Part shown: positions 47,957 to 57,426 of the stretch, piece after piece | How positions within the stretch are numbered: the first letter of the stretch is position 1 | Layout of the letters: each line of letters opens with the position of its first letter | NCBI RefSeq assembly: GCF_900105185.1 | Contig: NZ_FNTJ01000001.1 | Coordinates: 3,430,501 to 3,494,500, forward strand | Reading direction: 5' to 3' | From: Pseudomonas saponiphila | Lineage (GTDB): Bacteria; Pseudomonadota; Gammaproteobacteria; Pseudomonadales; Pseudomonadaceae | DNA: 64,000 bases | Notes under the pieces: model-generated | The model's input: the letters and a program-made list of their open reading frames with translations, nothing else | What the model was told of the DNA's origin: nothing | The model's database searches: none | Program-made: the position numbers and the translations under genes

Positions 47957-49030
47957 TTACTTGCTGGCCCAGGCGTTGAAGCGCTCTTCCAGCTCCTCGC
48001 CGTGATCGACCCAGAACTCCACGTTCATCGCCAGGGCGTCCTTGAGGTTCTGCTCCGAGGTCGGCACCCACTGCGCCAGCGCCGGGTCGAGCTTGGCCGC
48101 AGCCAGGGTGTTGGTGGGGCCATAGGGGATCTGCTTGACGTAGTCGACCTGGACCTCGGGGCGGTTGGCGAAGGCGATGAAGCGCTTGGCCTGATCCACG
48201 TGTTTCGAGCCCTTGATGATCGCCCAGTAATCCATGCCGTACAGGCTGCCGGGCCAGACCACCGCCTGGGGCGCGCCGGCCTGGGCCGCCACCGCGATAC
48301 GCCCGCTGTAGCTGGAGGTCATCACCACGTCACCGGCGGCCAGCCACTGCCCCGGCTGGGCCCCGGCCTCCCACCACTGGATGTAGGGCTTGAGCTCGGT
48401 CAGCTTGGCGAAGGCCCGCTCCACCCCTTGCGGCGTGGCCAGAACCTTGTACACGTCCTCGACCTTGACCCCGTCGGCCATCAGCGCGAACTCCAGGTTG
48501 TACACCGCGCGCTTGCGCAGGCCGCGCTTGCCGGGGAACTGCTTGACGTCCCAGAAATCCGCCCAGGACGCCGGGGCCTTGGCCAGCTTGTTGCGGTCGT
48601 AGGCAATGGCCACGCTCCACACCAGCACCGCCGAGCCGCAGGGCTGGGCGGCGTCGGTAATCAGCTGCTCGGCGCGGCCCAGGGCCTTCCAGTCCAGGGG
48701 TTCGTACATGCCCTGCTCGCAGCCGCGCATCAGGTCCGGGCCTTCGATCTGCACCAGGTCCCAATCGACGTTGCCGGTGTCGACCATGACCTTGATCCGG
48801 GCCATTTCGCCGTTGTATTCGCTCTGGATCAGCTTGCTGCCATCGGCCTTGCTGAAGGGTTGGAACAACGCCACGTCCTGGGCTTTTTGTCCGGCTCCGC
48901 CGTACGCCACGACCACCATGTCGGGGGCTGCCTGGGCCTTGTTCTGAATCAGCGGCTGGCCCAGGGTCAAACCCAGGGCCAGGCTCAGGGCCAGGAAAGA
49001 ACAACCGTGCTTGCGGGTGAGCGCTTTCAT
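47957..49030 (-). CDS. ABC transporter substrate-binding protein, PotD/spermidine-putrescine type
   Basis: The 357-residue product has a signal peptide (FLALSLALGLTLG, mature part near APDMVVVAYGG) and an SBP_bac_8 fold like PotD (VDWDLVQIEGPDL, FWDVKQFPGKRGLRK). Permease and ATPase genes are absent nearby, so it must use a transporter encoded elsewhere or act as a sensor. Divergent from the flavin oxidoreductase gene. Confidence 0.9.
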   Translation of the reverse strand: MKALTRKHGCSFLALSLALGLTLGQPLIQNKAQAAPDMVVVAYGGAGQKAQDVALFQPFSKADGSKLIQSEYNGEMARIKVMVDTGNVDWDLVQIEGPDLMRGCEQGMYEPLDWKALGRAEQLITDAAQPCGSAVLVWSVAIAYDRNKLAKAPASWADFWDVKQFPGKRGLRKRAVYNLEFALMADGVKVEDVYKVLATPQGVERAFAKLTELKPYIQWWEAGAQPGQWLAAGDVVMTSSYSGRIAVAAQAGAPQAVVWPGSLYGMDYWAIIKGSKHVDQAKRFIAFANRPEVQVDYVKQIPYGPTNTLAAAKLDPALAQWVPTSEQNLKDALAMNVEFWVDHGEELEERFNAWASK

Positions 49031-49140
49031 TCTGTGAATCCTCGTCGCGGTGCCACACCGGCAGGCGCCGGCACAGCCCTTTTTTATTGTTGTGAGGTTC
49101 GCGCCAAAAGCGGGCGCAGGTCGAAGCTACTGCAAGCCAT

Positions 49141-49176
49141 AGTAAAAAAACAAGTTGATTTTTTACTGTCGGTAAA
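49141..49176. promoter_or_regulatory. Overlapping palindromes in the divergent promoter region
   Basis: AGTAAAAAA, 9 bases, TTTTTTACT overlaps TTTAC, 5 bases, GTAAA. They sit in the 217-bp gap between the binding-protein and flavin oxidoreductase genes and look like an operator for the TetR or XRE-cupin regulator encoded nearby. Confidence 0.45.
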
Positions 49177-49247
49177 TTTTGATAGGCCAACAATAACAAC
49201 GCCAAGGCTGTGCTCCCCTGCCCTTGGCCCGCCTGGAGTCACCCGCA

Positions 49248-51200
49248 ATGACCAGCGCCTTCCCGCACCTGTTCGCACCCTTGCAGATCCGTGGCAAACG
49301 CCTGAAGAACCGCATCATGTCCAGCGGCCACGACACCTCGATGCCCACCGACAACCTGGTCAACGACCAGCTGATCGCCTACCACCGCGCCCGCGCCGAA
49401 GGCGGCGCCGGCCTGATCGTGCTGCAGGTGGCCGGGGTCCACGACAGTGCGCGCTACACCAGCCACGTGCTGATGGCCACCGACGATGCCTGCATCGACG
49501 GCTACCGGCGCCTGGCCGAAAGCTGCCACGCCCACGGCACGGTGGTGCTGTCGCAGATCTTCCACCCGGGGCGGGAAATCATGGAGTCCGCCGACGGCCT
49601 GCTGGCGGTAGCCTATGCGCCTTCGGCGGTGCCCAACGAACGCTTCCGGGTCATGCCCCGGGCCCTGGACCAGGAGATGATCGACGAGATCATCCAGGGC
49701 TACGCCGACGCCGCCCGGCGCCTGCATCAGGCCGGGCTGGACGGCGTGGAACTGGTGGCCAGCCACGGCTACCTGCCGGCGCAGTTCATCAACCCGCGGG
49801 TCAACCGCCGCAGCGACGGCTACAACGGCGAACTGGAACAGCGCCTGCGCTTTATCCGGGAAATTCTCGGCGCCATGCGCGCCAGCACCGATGCCGAATT
49901 CATCATTGGCCTGCGGATTTCCGCCGATGAACGCGACCCCGAAGGCCTCACCGAAGACGAATCCCTGGCCGCCGTGCAGTTGCTGCAAGGGCAACTGGAC
50001 TACGTGCACATCGTCGCCGGCACCTCGGCCTCCCTCGGCGGCGCGGTGCACATAGTGCCGCCCATGGCAGTGGAAGCGGCTTATCTGGCCCGGGAAGCCG
50101 GCACCTTCAAGGCCGGGCTGTCGATCCCGCTGTTCGTCACCGGGCGCATCAACCAGCCCCAGGAAGCCGAAGCGATCATCGCCAAGGGCCAGGCCGACGT
50201 CTGCGGCATGACCCGCGCGCTGATCTGCGACCCGCAGATGCCCAACAAGAGCGAGCGCGGCCACGCCGAGGACGTACGCGCCTGCATCGCCTGCAACCAG
50301 GCGTGCATCGGCCACTTTCACAAGGGCCTGCCGATCTCCTGCATCCAGCACCCGGAAACCGGCCGCGAACTGCTCTACGGCCAGCCCAAGCCCAGCGCTC
50401 GCGGCAAACGCATCCTGGTGGTGGGCGGCGGCCCGGCCGGGATGAAAGCCGCCGCCGTCGCCGCCCAACGCGGCCATAACGTCACCCTCTACGAAGCCAG
50501 CGCACAACTGGGCGGCCAGATCCAACTGGCGCAACTGCTGCCCCGGCGCAGCGAATTCGGCGGCGCCAGCACCAACCTGCAACGGGAAATGCAACTGGCC
50601 GGCGTGGAAGTGGTGCGCAACACCCGGGTCGACCGCGCCCTGATCGAACGGGAAAACCCCGACCACGTGATCATCGCCACCGGCGCCCAACCCTACTGGC
50701 CGAACTTCGAACGCGGCGGCGACCTGCAAGTGGTGGACGCCTGGCAAGTGCTGCGCGATGAAGTGCAACTGGGCCGCAGCGTGGTGGTGGCCGACTGGCG
50801 CTGCGACTGGATCGGCCCCGGCATCGCCGAGCGTCTGGTACGCGCCGGGCACCAAGTGCAACTGGCGGTCAACGGCACCCACTGCGGCGAAAGCCTGCCG
50901 CTGTACGTGCGCGACCAAATGGCCGGCGAACTGCACAAACTGGCGATCCCGATCATCCCCTACGCCCGCCTCTACGGCTGCGACGACAGCACCGTCTACC
51001 TGCAACACACCGCCAGCGGCGAACCCATGCTCCTGGAAAACGTCGACAGCCTCGTCCTGTGCCAAGGCCACCAATCGGTGGACGACCTCGGCCAGCAACT
51101 CAAAGGCCTGGTGCCCTTCCAACGCATCGGCGACTGCCTGGCACCGCGCACTGTGGAAGAAGCCATCCATGAAGGCTTGAAAGTCGCCTGGGCGCTTTGA
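49248..51200 (+). CDS. FMN/4Fe-4S/FAD oxidoreductase of the 2,4-dienoyl-CoA reductase / N-demethylase family
   Basis: The 650-residue product has an Old Yellow Enzyme-type FMN barrel (about 5-340, including RIMSSGHDTSMPTDN and ISADERDPEG), a cysteine cluster for a 4Fe-4S centre (CIACNQACIG, then SCIQHPETGRE, about 345-375), and a dinucleotide-binding domain (ILVVGGGPAGMKAA, about 390). Relatives include trimethylamine dehydrogenase, dienoyl-CoA reductase and glycine-betaine-path demethylases. Together with the BetI-like regulator and PotD-like protein, a methylated amine substrate is plausible but inferred. ATG 49248 has CTGGAG upstream. Confidence 0.9.
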   Translation: MTSAFPHLFAPLQIRGKRLKNRIMSSGHDTSMPTDNLVNDQLIAYHRARAEGGAGLIVLQVAGVHDSARYTSHVLMATDDACIDGYRRLAESCHAHGTVVLSQIFHPGREIMESADGLLAVAYAPSAVPNERFRVMPRALDQEMIDEIIQGYADAARRLHQAGLDGVELVASHGYLPAQFINPRVNRRSDGYNGELEQRLRFIREILGAMRASTDAEFIIGLRISADERDPEGLTEDESLAAVQLLQGQLDYVHIVAGTSASLGGAVHIVPPMAVEAAYLAREAGTFKAGLSIPLFVTGRINQPQEAEAIIAKGQADVCGMTRALICDPQMPNKSERGHAEDVRACIACNQACIGHFHKGLPISCIQHPETGRELLYGQPKPSARGKRILVVGGGPAGMKAAAVAAQRGHNVTLYEASAQLGGQIQLAQLLPRRSEFGGASTNLQREMQLAGVEVVRNTRVDRALIERENPDHVIIATGAQPYWPNFERGGDLQVVDAWQVLRDEVQLGRSVVVADWRCDWIGPGIAERLVRAGHQVQLAVNGTHCGESLPLYVRDQMAGELHKLAIPIIPYARLYGCDDSTVYLQHTASGEPMLLENVDSLVLCQGHQSVDDLGQQLKGLVPFQRIGDCLAPRTVEEAIHEGLKVAWAL

Positions 51201-51273
51201 GGCTGATTTATACTCCAGGCCTTTTGCAGGACGGGCGCCCGGATGTGCCCGCCTTCCAGGCCTGGAGCCCGCC

Positions 51274-51891
51274 ATGAATCAAAGCAGCAAGACGCCGCCC
51301 GCCACCGAGCCCAGCAGCGACAGCCATGCACCCGGCGGCCCACAGTTCCTTGGCACCCGCATCCGCGGCCTGCGCAAACGCCGCGGCCTGACCCTGAGCG
51401 AACTGGCGCAACAGAGCGAACTCACCGCCGGCTACATCAGCCAACTGGAACGCAACCTCGCCTACCCCTCCATCCCCGCCCTGTTCAACATCGCCCGCAG
51501 CCTGGGCGTGACCATCCAATGGTTCTTCGCCAGCGAAACCCAGACCGCGCCCGAGGATCAGGGCTATGTGGTGCGCAAGAAACAGCGGCTGCAGGTGAAT
51601 TATGAGAACGGGATTATCGATCAACTGCTGACCCCGCAACCGACCCGGCAGCTGGAGTTTTTGCACTCACGGTTTCCGCCGGGGACCTACAGCAAGGAGA
51701 GTTATAGCCATGAGGGCGAGGAAGCCGGGTATGTGCTGTCGGGGAGCTTTGAGCTGTGGGTGGGGGAACGGTATTTTCAGCTGAGTGAGGGGGATAGTTT
51801 TAGTTTCTCCAGCCAGGAACCGCATAAGTATGGGAACCCTGGGGAGGAGGATGCGGTGGTGTTGTGGGTGATTACGCCGCCGACGTTTTGA
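51274..51891 (+). CDS. XRE-family regulator with C-terminal cupin domain
   Basis: The 205-residue product has an HTH (about 28-82, with LTLSELAQQSELTAGYISQLE) and a cupin domain (about 130-205). This is the PuuR-like layout, common in regulators of polyamine, amine and amino acid catabolism. It starts 73 bases after the oxidoreductase and probably controls this cluster. Its 3' 392 bases recur as a frameshifted copy at 56411-56803. Confidence 0.92.
   Translation: MNQSSKTPPATEPSSDSHAPGGPQFLGTRIRGLRKRRGLTLSELAQQSELTAGYISQLERNLAYPSIPALFNIARSLGVTIQWFFASETQTAPEDQGYVVRKKQRLQVNYENGIIDQLLTPQPTRQLEFLHSRFPPGTYSKESYSHEGEEAGYVLSGSFELWVGERYFQLSEGDSFSFSSQEPHKYGNPGEEDAVVLWVITPPTF
51500..51891. repeat. Direct repeat, first copy (3' end of the XRE-cupin gene)
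   Basis: The 392 bases up to the stop codon match 56411-56803 with scattered substitutions and one inserted base. Similarity stops right after the stop codon (TGAG). The two copies bracket a 4.5-kb AT-richer module. Confidence 0.9.
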
Positions 51892-51999
51892 GCTTTCGCA
51901 TTCAACAGAGCCGGCGGATTAGGATGATGTTCGCCAAAGGGGCTCTATCGACTAAAAATACGCGCTCAGACTATGTCTACAGAATGGATGCAGCATGAC

Positions 52000-52548
52000 T
52001 TAGGGCTTTTGTATGGCGTTGAGATAGGCGGCTTTCAGAGACAACTGTATGGTTTTCAAAACCTCTGGATTAAGCAAAGCCAAATCCTTCTCTACTAGCC
52101 ACTGCCCTGAAGACGGTACTTTCACAACAGCCTTACCATCGAGTTTTGACTGCCCAATATAGACCGTTATTTCCGATTGACAGGCATAGTATTCAGGATT
52201 GTTCCAAGTCTTTAAAAATATACGATTCACCACAATCTCGGCCTTCAAGGGAGCATGAGAGTCGGATAAAACCGACTCACTAATAAAACCTTTCCAATCA
52301 CTTACCGGGATCGCAGAGAATCCCTGATACAGGCTGCCATTGTAGTTTGCTGCGTGCCATACAATGGTGCTTCTTTCTGTACAGTTAACACAGCTCTCCG
52401 CCCCCGACACCTTGGTAATATAAACGTCAGTTTTTTGCTTCTGAATTGCTGACAGCTCTGTTTCTGTGCTGTAGGGGGCGAAGTGGAGCTGATTTGTTGT
52501 GCAGCCCGCGAGCATTAAGAAAAAAGCTAATGCAAACACCTTTAACAT
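52000..52548 (-). CDS. Lipoprotein of unknown function
   Basis: The 182-residue product has a lipoprotein signal with lipobox LAGC (Cys16) and an otherwise unrecognised domain, with cysteines in ESCVNCTE and YACQSE. It is the first gene of the AT-richer module after the XRE-cupin gene. Base composition differs from the core genome. Confidence 0.8.
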   Translation of the reverse strand: MLKVFALAFFLMLAGCTTNQLHFAPYSTETELSAIQKQKTDVYITKVSGAESCVNCTERSTIVWHAANYNGSLYQGFSAIPVSDWKGFISESVLSDSHAPLKAEIVVNRIFLKTWNNPEYYACQSEITVYIGQSKLDGKAVVKVPSSGQWLVEKDLALLNPEVLKTIQLSLKAAYLNAIQKP

Positions 52549-52662
52549 ACGAAATCCTTATAAATTAAAATTAAATACCGCCACCAATGCAGACTAAATG
52601 CAACCCTAGACACATCAAATCGTCCCGAAGCTCCCTCCCAGACTCTTCCAAGAACCGTACTA

Positions 52663-54459
52663 TTACTTACCAAGATCTTCAATAGCCTTGAAAAACGTAT
52701 GTAAATCCTCAGCAATTTCCTTAGGCATTAATACTGCCGCCACATCGTCTCGCGTAATTTGAAAGTTCCGTTTTAGAGAATTACCTTTCGTAAATATCTC
52801 TTTAGCTTGTGCATCCCTAATGCTTGAGGCTATTTCGCTTTTTGTGGTGTTATCTGGTAAGGCCAGTGCATGCTCATCCTTTTTAAAGAATTTTTCAATT
52901 TCAGCTACGTCTACATTTGCAGCCCTGGCGATGGCGGCTTTACAAAGCAAATAACCTTCAATATGCCGCCGCCTCCACTTCATCACGGTAAAATCTTGTT
53001 CTTTATTTTTGAAGCCTTTATCGATCAGGGATTCGGACACTGTGCTTGCGGACTCATCATCTCTATCTCGAATACTAATGCATTTGAGTTCAGGAATTTC
53101 CTTCTTCAATTGTCTGAAAAGTTGAAGGCGCTCAGAGGCTGTTCCAGTCCAATACCAAGGGGTGATGTTTTTCGGCCACTTAAACTTGGCACGCTCAGCC
53201 AGTTTTTGCAGAAATCTCAGATCGCTTGGAGCCTCAAGGATAAGCATTCGCTTATTTTGCATTAAGGAGTGTATGGTCGGGGTGTGAACTGAGCCAATAC
53301 CAGATAGAACTTTAATTCTACCCTCGGGAGCGTCCAGATACTTAGCACCTGATTTGGCAACGGACAAAATCCTATTATGCTCGTGGAGTCTGATAAGTTC
53401 TGGCGAGTGAGTTGCCATTAATATTTGTTTACCTTGTCCCGCAGCCACAGCTTCGAGCGACTGAAGTAAGTCCTTTTGAAGCGCCGCATTCAAGTGAGCA
53501 TCAGGTTCATCCAATAGGACTATGTTCACTTCAGGGGTCAGCGATAGTGCGTAAACACTAAGCCACTGTAGGAAACCTTGCCCTTCAACCATCAAATCTC
53601 GAGCATTGAAACCCGGGTGACTTTTGAAGAAGCCGTTAGAGTCGATCTCTCCCTTGACACACCGGACCTTGAGGTAACTGTGCCAGCGCTCATTGAAAGG
53701 CACAATTCTTATATCAGTACCAAACATGCTTTGCATCGCAGAGACTAAAATCTCCCAAGGATCATTTTTGCGCAACCATGCGAGATCGCTATCCTTCAAT
53801 TTAGTTCGATTCTCTAACAGCTTTGTGCGCTGTCGCTTGTTCTCTTCGTGCAGATCAAACAATACATTTCTAACAACACCTCCTGATAACCCCTGCCCAA
53901 CAAAGCGCTCACGCATTGCCGGAGTTAGTCTGCCCTCTCGATCTGTAATACCGGCGAAAGGAGGAAGGTAAGCAACAGAGGGGACACTTCCTGCGATCGG
54001 CGTTTCATTTTCTTCAATGATTTCCTCCGCAGTTAGATTTGTGGAAGTGGCTTTTACGAATAATCGATCGTTTGCGAGCGACATCCCCATTTCCAAAAAG
54101 CGCTCTTCACCGTCTGCGTTGTCCCAGAAAACATTTATCTTTAGTGTGTAGCCGTCTGGCTCGTCAATTTTACTCGTCTTCAGGTTGGTCCAAAGATGCG
54201 CCAGGGAGGGAACTTGCAGAGGGGTAAAGTCAACTATGCCTAGTCCTACACCAGTTTTGCCTCCGGCCTGTACCCACCCCCGTCGTCCTTTTTCAATCTC
54301 GATCAGAGTCTTGCAAAATTGCCAAGCAGCAAGGGCTTGTAGAATGGTGGATTTTCCAGAGTTATTTCCACCAACCACCAGTGAAAGTTGATCTTTAAGA
54401 TTTATGGAAGCTTTTTGGTAACGTTTGAAACGGTGAAGGACAACTTTCTTGATGAACAT
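52663..54459 (-). CDS. OLD-like AAA/ABC ATPase with TOPRIM-like C-terminal region
   Basis: The 598-residue product has an ABC-type head: Walker A GGNNSGKST (30-38), a signature-like segment VEGQGFLQW (291-299), Walker B NIVLLDEPDAHL (312-323) and an H-loop ATHSPE (349-354). The C-terminal third shows a TOPRIM-like order: acidic E409 (ILEAPSD), DxD at 465-467 (RDRDDE) and RRRHIEGYL (496-504). This fits class 1 OLD nucleases, several of which act against phage. It is followed by the lipoprotein gene; no Gabija-type helicase lies beside it. Confidence 0.8.
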   Translation of the reverse strand: MFIKKVVLHRFKRYQKASINLKDQLSLVVGGNNSGKSTILQALAAWQFCKTLIEIEKGRRGWVQAGGKTGVGLGIVDFTPLQVPSLAHLWTNLKTSKIDEPDGYTLKINVFWDNADGEERFLEMGMSLANDRLFVKATSTNLTAEEIIEENETPIAGSVPSVAYLPPFAGITDREGRLTPAMRERFVGQGLSGGVVRNVLFDLHEENKRQRTKLLENRTKLKDSDLAWLRKNDPWEILVSAMQSMFGTDIRIVPFNERWHSYLKVRCVKGEIDSNGFFKSHPGFNARDLMVEGQGFLQWLSVYALSLTPEVNIVLLDEPDAHLNAALQKDLLQSLEAVAAGQGKQILMATHSPELIRLHEHNRILSVAKSGAKYLDAPEGRIKVLSGIGSVHTPTIHSLMQNKRMLILEAPSDLRFLQKLAERAKFKWPKNITPWYWTGTASERLQLFRQLKKEIPELKCISIRDRDDESASTVSESLIDKGFKNKEQDFTVMKWRRRHIEGYLLCKAAIARAANVDVAEIEKFFKKDEHALALPDNTTKSEIASSIRDAQAKEIFTKGNSLKRNFQITRDDVAAVLMPKEIAEDLHTFFKAIEDLGK

Positions 54460-54754
54460 CTATGTTCCTGAGATAAGTCATGTTGGTAAGCAGGATGCGT
54501 GGCTTCCTGGATCGCTGGCAATCGTTTGGAGCAGATGGTAGCGAAAAGCCACTGCGTTATCCACCATCGTGCTTCCAAGGCTATTGGGAGCCTACGAGCA
54601 TATCGTCCAAGATTTTCTGCCTGCGATCTCGGTAACCGAAGTCACCGCTCTTTGCTTACTGATACTCATCTATTACGGGCTGGAAAGTAGATCAGCCCCA
54701 AATTAGACCTTAATCAGCGGAGCGCTTCACTCGCCCAACTCATTCCAAACGCGG

Positions 54755-55531
54755 TTAATCATGAGCCCCCAGTCTTGAGCGACTTCCATTAGCGGCGTCG
54801 CTGAGCTTTAGCCTTTCTATTGCCCTGGTGCATCCATGCTCGGCGGCTTTATTGAGAAACCGCACCTGCTCTTGCTTAAGGTTTTGCGTCAACAATTGCG
54901 TCGCCATACTCATATAGAGGTTGGCGCGAAAACTTTTTTCGTCGAGCAACACGATTGGATTGCTGTTAGAGCGACCATTTTTATCGCAACTCGGCATCAT
55001 CGTTGGCTGTGGGTAGTACCTGCTATACAGGGTTTCATCATTGGGCAACGCCTCGACAAGTGACCGATACCCAGGTGTTTTAACCTCATCGAAGCAATAG
55101 AAAAGCATCTGCAAACCCGCTGGAGTAAATCCGTTACTGAAACTGGACCTTAGGAGAGTGCAGACTCTTTCGGCGACTTGATCGCGAGATTCAAAAGTCG
55201 ACAACATCAACGCTAGACGGTACTGCGCTGCTGGATTGCCTTCCTCAGCTGAACGCTTGAGCAAAGGCATTCCTTCTTTTATAAGCAGAAGCATTTCGTC
55301 TCTATATTGTTCCTTTTTTTGGTCGGGCACCTTTTCGCTGACTGCTAACTGCTTTCGAAAAGTGAACATATCGTTTTGTGCTTCATCGATTTTTTCTAGG
55401 TAAGGCAGCGCCTTGAAGTACAGCTCTTCGCTTTCTGCGGATACTTTTAGATTGTTTTCATTCGCGCTTGCGAATGTAACTAAAAAAACAGAAACAATAG
55501 CCAAAAAACTCTTAAGAGAAGCTTTTTCCAC
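54755..55531 (-). CDS. Exported Sel1/TPR-like repeat protein
   Basis: I chose GTG 55531, which has AAAGGACG upstream and gives a signal peptide (LKSFLAIVSVFLVTFASA); longer in-frame starts lack both. The 258-residue product has Sel1-like helical repeats (LLKRSAEEGNPAAQYRLALML and FLNKAAEHGCTRAIERLKL). Such repeats bind proteins; the role is unknown. Confidence 0.72.
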   Translation of the reverse strand: MEKASLKSFLAIVSVFLVTFASANENNLKVSAESEELYFKALPYLEKIDEAQNDMFTFRKQLAVSEKVPDQKKEQYRDEMLLLIKEGMPLLKRSAEEGNPAAQYRLALMLSTFESRDQVAERVCTLLRSSFSNGFTPAGLQMLFYCFDEVKTPGYRSLVEALPNDETLYSRYYPQPTMMPSCDKNGRSNSNPIVLLDEKSFRANLYMSMATQLLTQNLKQEQVRFLNKAAEHGCTRAIERLKLSDAANGSRSRLGAHD

Positions 55532-55723
55532 TGGGAACGTCCTTTGTATCTTCGTTGTGATTACGATTGCGGCTGAATCGTCCATACATTGGTAGAGAAC
55601 AGAATGAGTGCTTCCAACGGCCCTGCTGCCTTTCATCACAGCGACTATAAGCAGCCGAATACTGCATCATCTGAATGGGTCTCGGTGCGAACCAGAGGGT
55701 TAATATTTTCATTGGTTATTCTT

Positions 55724-56179
55724 TTAGATTTCTTCCTTTAACATAGAAAGCAAATCTGAAAATGAGTCAGCCACATAAAATATCCCTTCTTGCACTTCCA
55801 ACTCATGAAAATAGAAAACCACTTTTGGAAATAGAGGACTTTCAGAGTAATCAAAGCACAGATAATCACCGCCACCACCCACGACAATAGGCAGATAGTA
55901 ATTTGGTAGCTGATGGTGATTTCGCAACGAAAATAGAGCTGTAACGATATTCTCGGTGCTGTGTAAAGGGTCAAGAGTCAAAAGCATGCCGAAGCCGATA
56001 TCCCATGTTTTACCGCCAACCTCAATGGACAGGCTTCGGTCTTTCGGCTGTCCACCATGAAAGCGTTTTACGCATTCAACGTAATCTTTAGGCAGCGTGA
56101 AACGGATAACTTTTTCGATGCCAGCAATCAAATCATCGGACAACGGTTCATGCGCGCCTGAATAAACATCCCACTCCAT
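55724..56179 (-). CDS. SMI1/KNR4 (SUKH) family immunity-like protein
   Basis: The 151-residue product has the SUKH pattern: LPKDYVECVKRFHGGQP near residue 29, GFGMLLTLDPLHS, and a GGGGDYLCFDYSESP stretch near 100. SUKH proteins neutralise polymorphic toxins in contact-dependent systems. No toxin gene is seen next to it, so it is an orphan or remnant. Confidence 0.85.
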   Translation of the reverse strand: MEWDVYSGAHEPLSDDLIAGIEKVIRFTLPKDYVECVKRFHGGQPKDRSLSIEVGGKTWDIGFGMLLTLDPLHSTENIVTALFSLRNHHQLPNYYLPIVVGGGGDYLCFDYSESPLFPKVVFYFHELEVQEGIFYVADSFSDLLSMLKEEI

Positions 56180-56361
56180 CAGCGAACCTCCATTTAACTA
56201 TTATCAGGCGACATTGCCAGTGCAGCATATTACCAATATTCTCATACTCACATTAAGCATATCTTTTGTTGCATAACATCCAAAGCGATGTTCAATCACT
56301 TCTGAATGTCCTCTATTGGCAGAAAGCAGCCTCAGCAACCAAAAAATTCCTCCTATCATCT

Positions 56362-56803
56362 AACTGGAACGCAACCTCCCCCCACACCGAACTATTTAAC
56401 TTCAACTGCGGCCTGGGCGTGACCATCCAATGGTTCTTCGCCAGCGAAACCCAGACCGCGCCAGAGGACCAGGGCTATTGTAGTGCGCAAGAAACAGCGG
56501 CTGCAGGTGAATTATGAGAACGGGATTATCGATCAGCTGCTGACCCCACAAACGACCCGGCAGTTGGAGTTTTTGCACTCGCGGTTTCCTCCGGGGACCT
56601 ACAGCAAGGAGAGTTACAGCCATGAGGGCGAGGAAGTCGGGTATGTGCTGTCGGGGAGCTTTGAGCTGTGGGTGGGGGAACGGTATTTCCAGTTGAGTGA
56701 GGGGGATAGCTTTAGTTTCTCCAGCCAGGAACCGCATAAGCATGGGAATCCTGGGGAGGAGGATGCGGTGGTGTTGTGGGTGATAACGCCGCCGACGTTT
56801 TGA
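56362..56803 (+). pseudogene. Frameshifted partial copy of the XRE-cupin regulator
   Basis: From AACTGGAACGCAACCTC at 56362 the sequence follows the XRE-cupin gene (51443 onward) with an 8-base shortening, then closely from 56411 to the stop at 56803. A one-base insertion near 56477 (GGCTATTGTAGTGCGC against GGCTATGTGGTGCGC) breaks the frame. The HTH is missing, so no regulator is made; the cupin frame alone stays open from about 56483. Confidence 0.9.
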
Positions 56804-56929
56804 GGGTTGGGGGACAAGCTACTTCGACCTCGCAGACCGTAGGTCTGTCTCTACTAGATACTAGGATCGAGTAGTCAATATCTGATTAGAAGGTCGATAT
56901 TGATCTACCAAGGCACTGTTTAAGTCGAG

Positions 56930-57254
56930 GTGCCACCGAACGACAACTATCGGCCAAAAGCAGTCGCCCATTTGGCTGGTAAGCAAGACGACCAGCTCTG
57001 GCGAGTAACCGTACAGGATAAAGGACGCCCACACCCGGGCTTATCAATCAGCCCTTCTAACGCTGCGCCAGCGAGTAACTGGGCGCAGTAAAAAGCCACT
57101 CAGAGGAGCTATGTCAACCCGTGAGTAGCCTTGAGTTGCGAACAAAATCACCCGAGCACGGCAGCCATCATGCTAACTGCATAGTGGCTGACCTGATGCG
57201 GCGAGTGAGTTCGCTGTGCTCTTCTGGTGTAAGGGTAATATTTTGCGAGTTCAT
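56930..57254 (-). pseudogene. Relic of an IS630-family transposase
   Basis: On the minus strand, ATG 57254 opens MNSQNITLTPEEHSELTRRI; further on, in other frames, come RARVILFATQGYSRVDIAPL and LEGLIDKPGCGRPLS. These are the N-terminal HTH and linker patterns of IS630 transposases, broken by frameshifts. The catalytic part is absent. The rest of the 56804-57426 gap shows no gene. Confidence 0.65.
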
Positions 57255-57426
57255 CTGCTCGCCTACGGAATGCTGTTAACTGGGAACGCATAGCCAGTTT
57301 CGAGAAGACGTTATTTCAGAAATAGCACAAGAGCCTGCGCATACGCTGTTTGCGACATTATTTTTCGTACAAAACCTAGGTAAGGTTGAACAGACTTTTA
57401 TGTTTCGGCTTACCTATTGCGGATCC

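Noticed and set aside
49239..51275. A long minus-strand frame opposite the flavin oxidoreductase gene
   Set aside because: It is an antisense shadow rich in Gly, Ala, His and Val; the plus strand has clear FMN, Fe-S and FAD motifs.
54460..54754. A possible gene between the OLD-like and Sel1-like genes
   Set aside because: Only short frames without ribosome sites or domains are present.
55512..55712. A 66-codon minus-strand frame between the SUKH gene and the Sel1-like gene
   Set aside because: It overlaps the start of the Sel1-like gene, has no clear ribosome site and no recognisable domain. A toxin remnant was considered but could not be supported.
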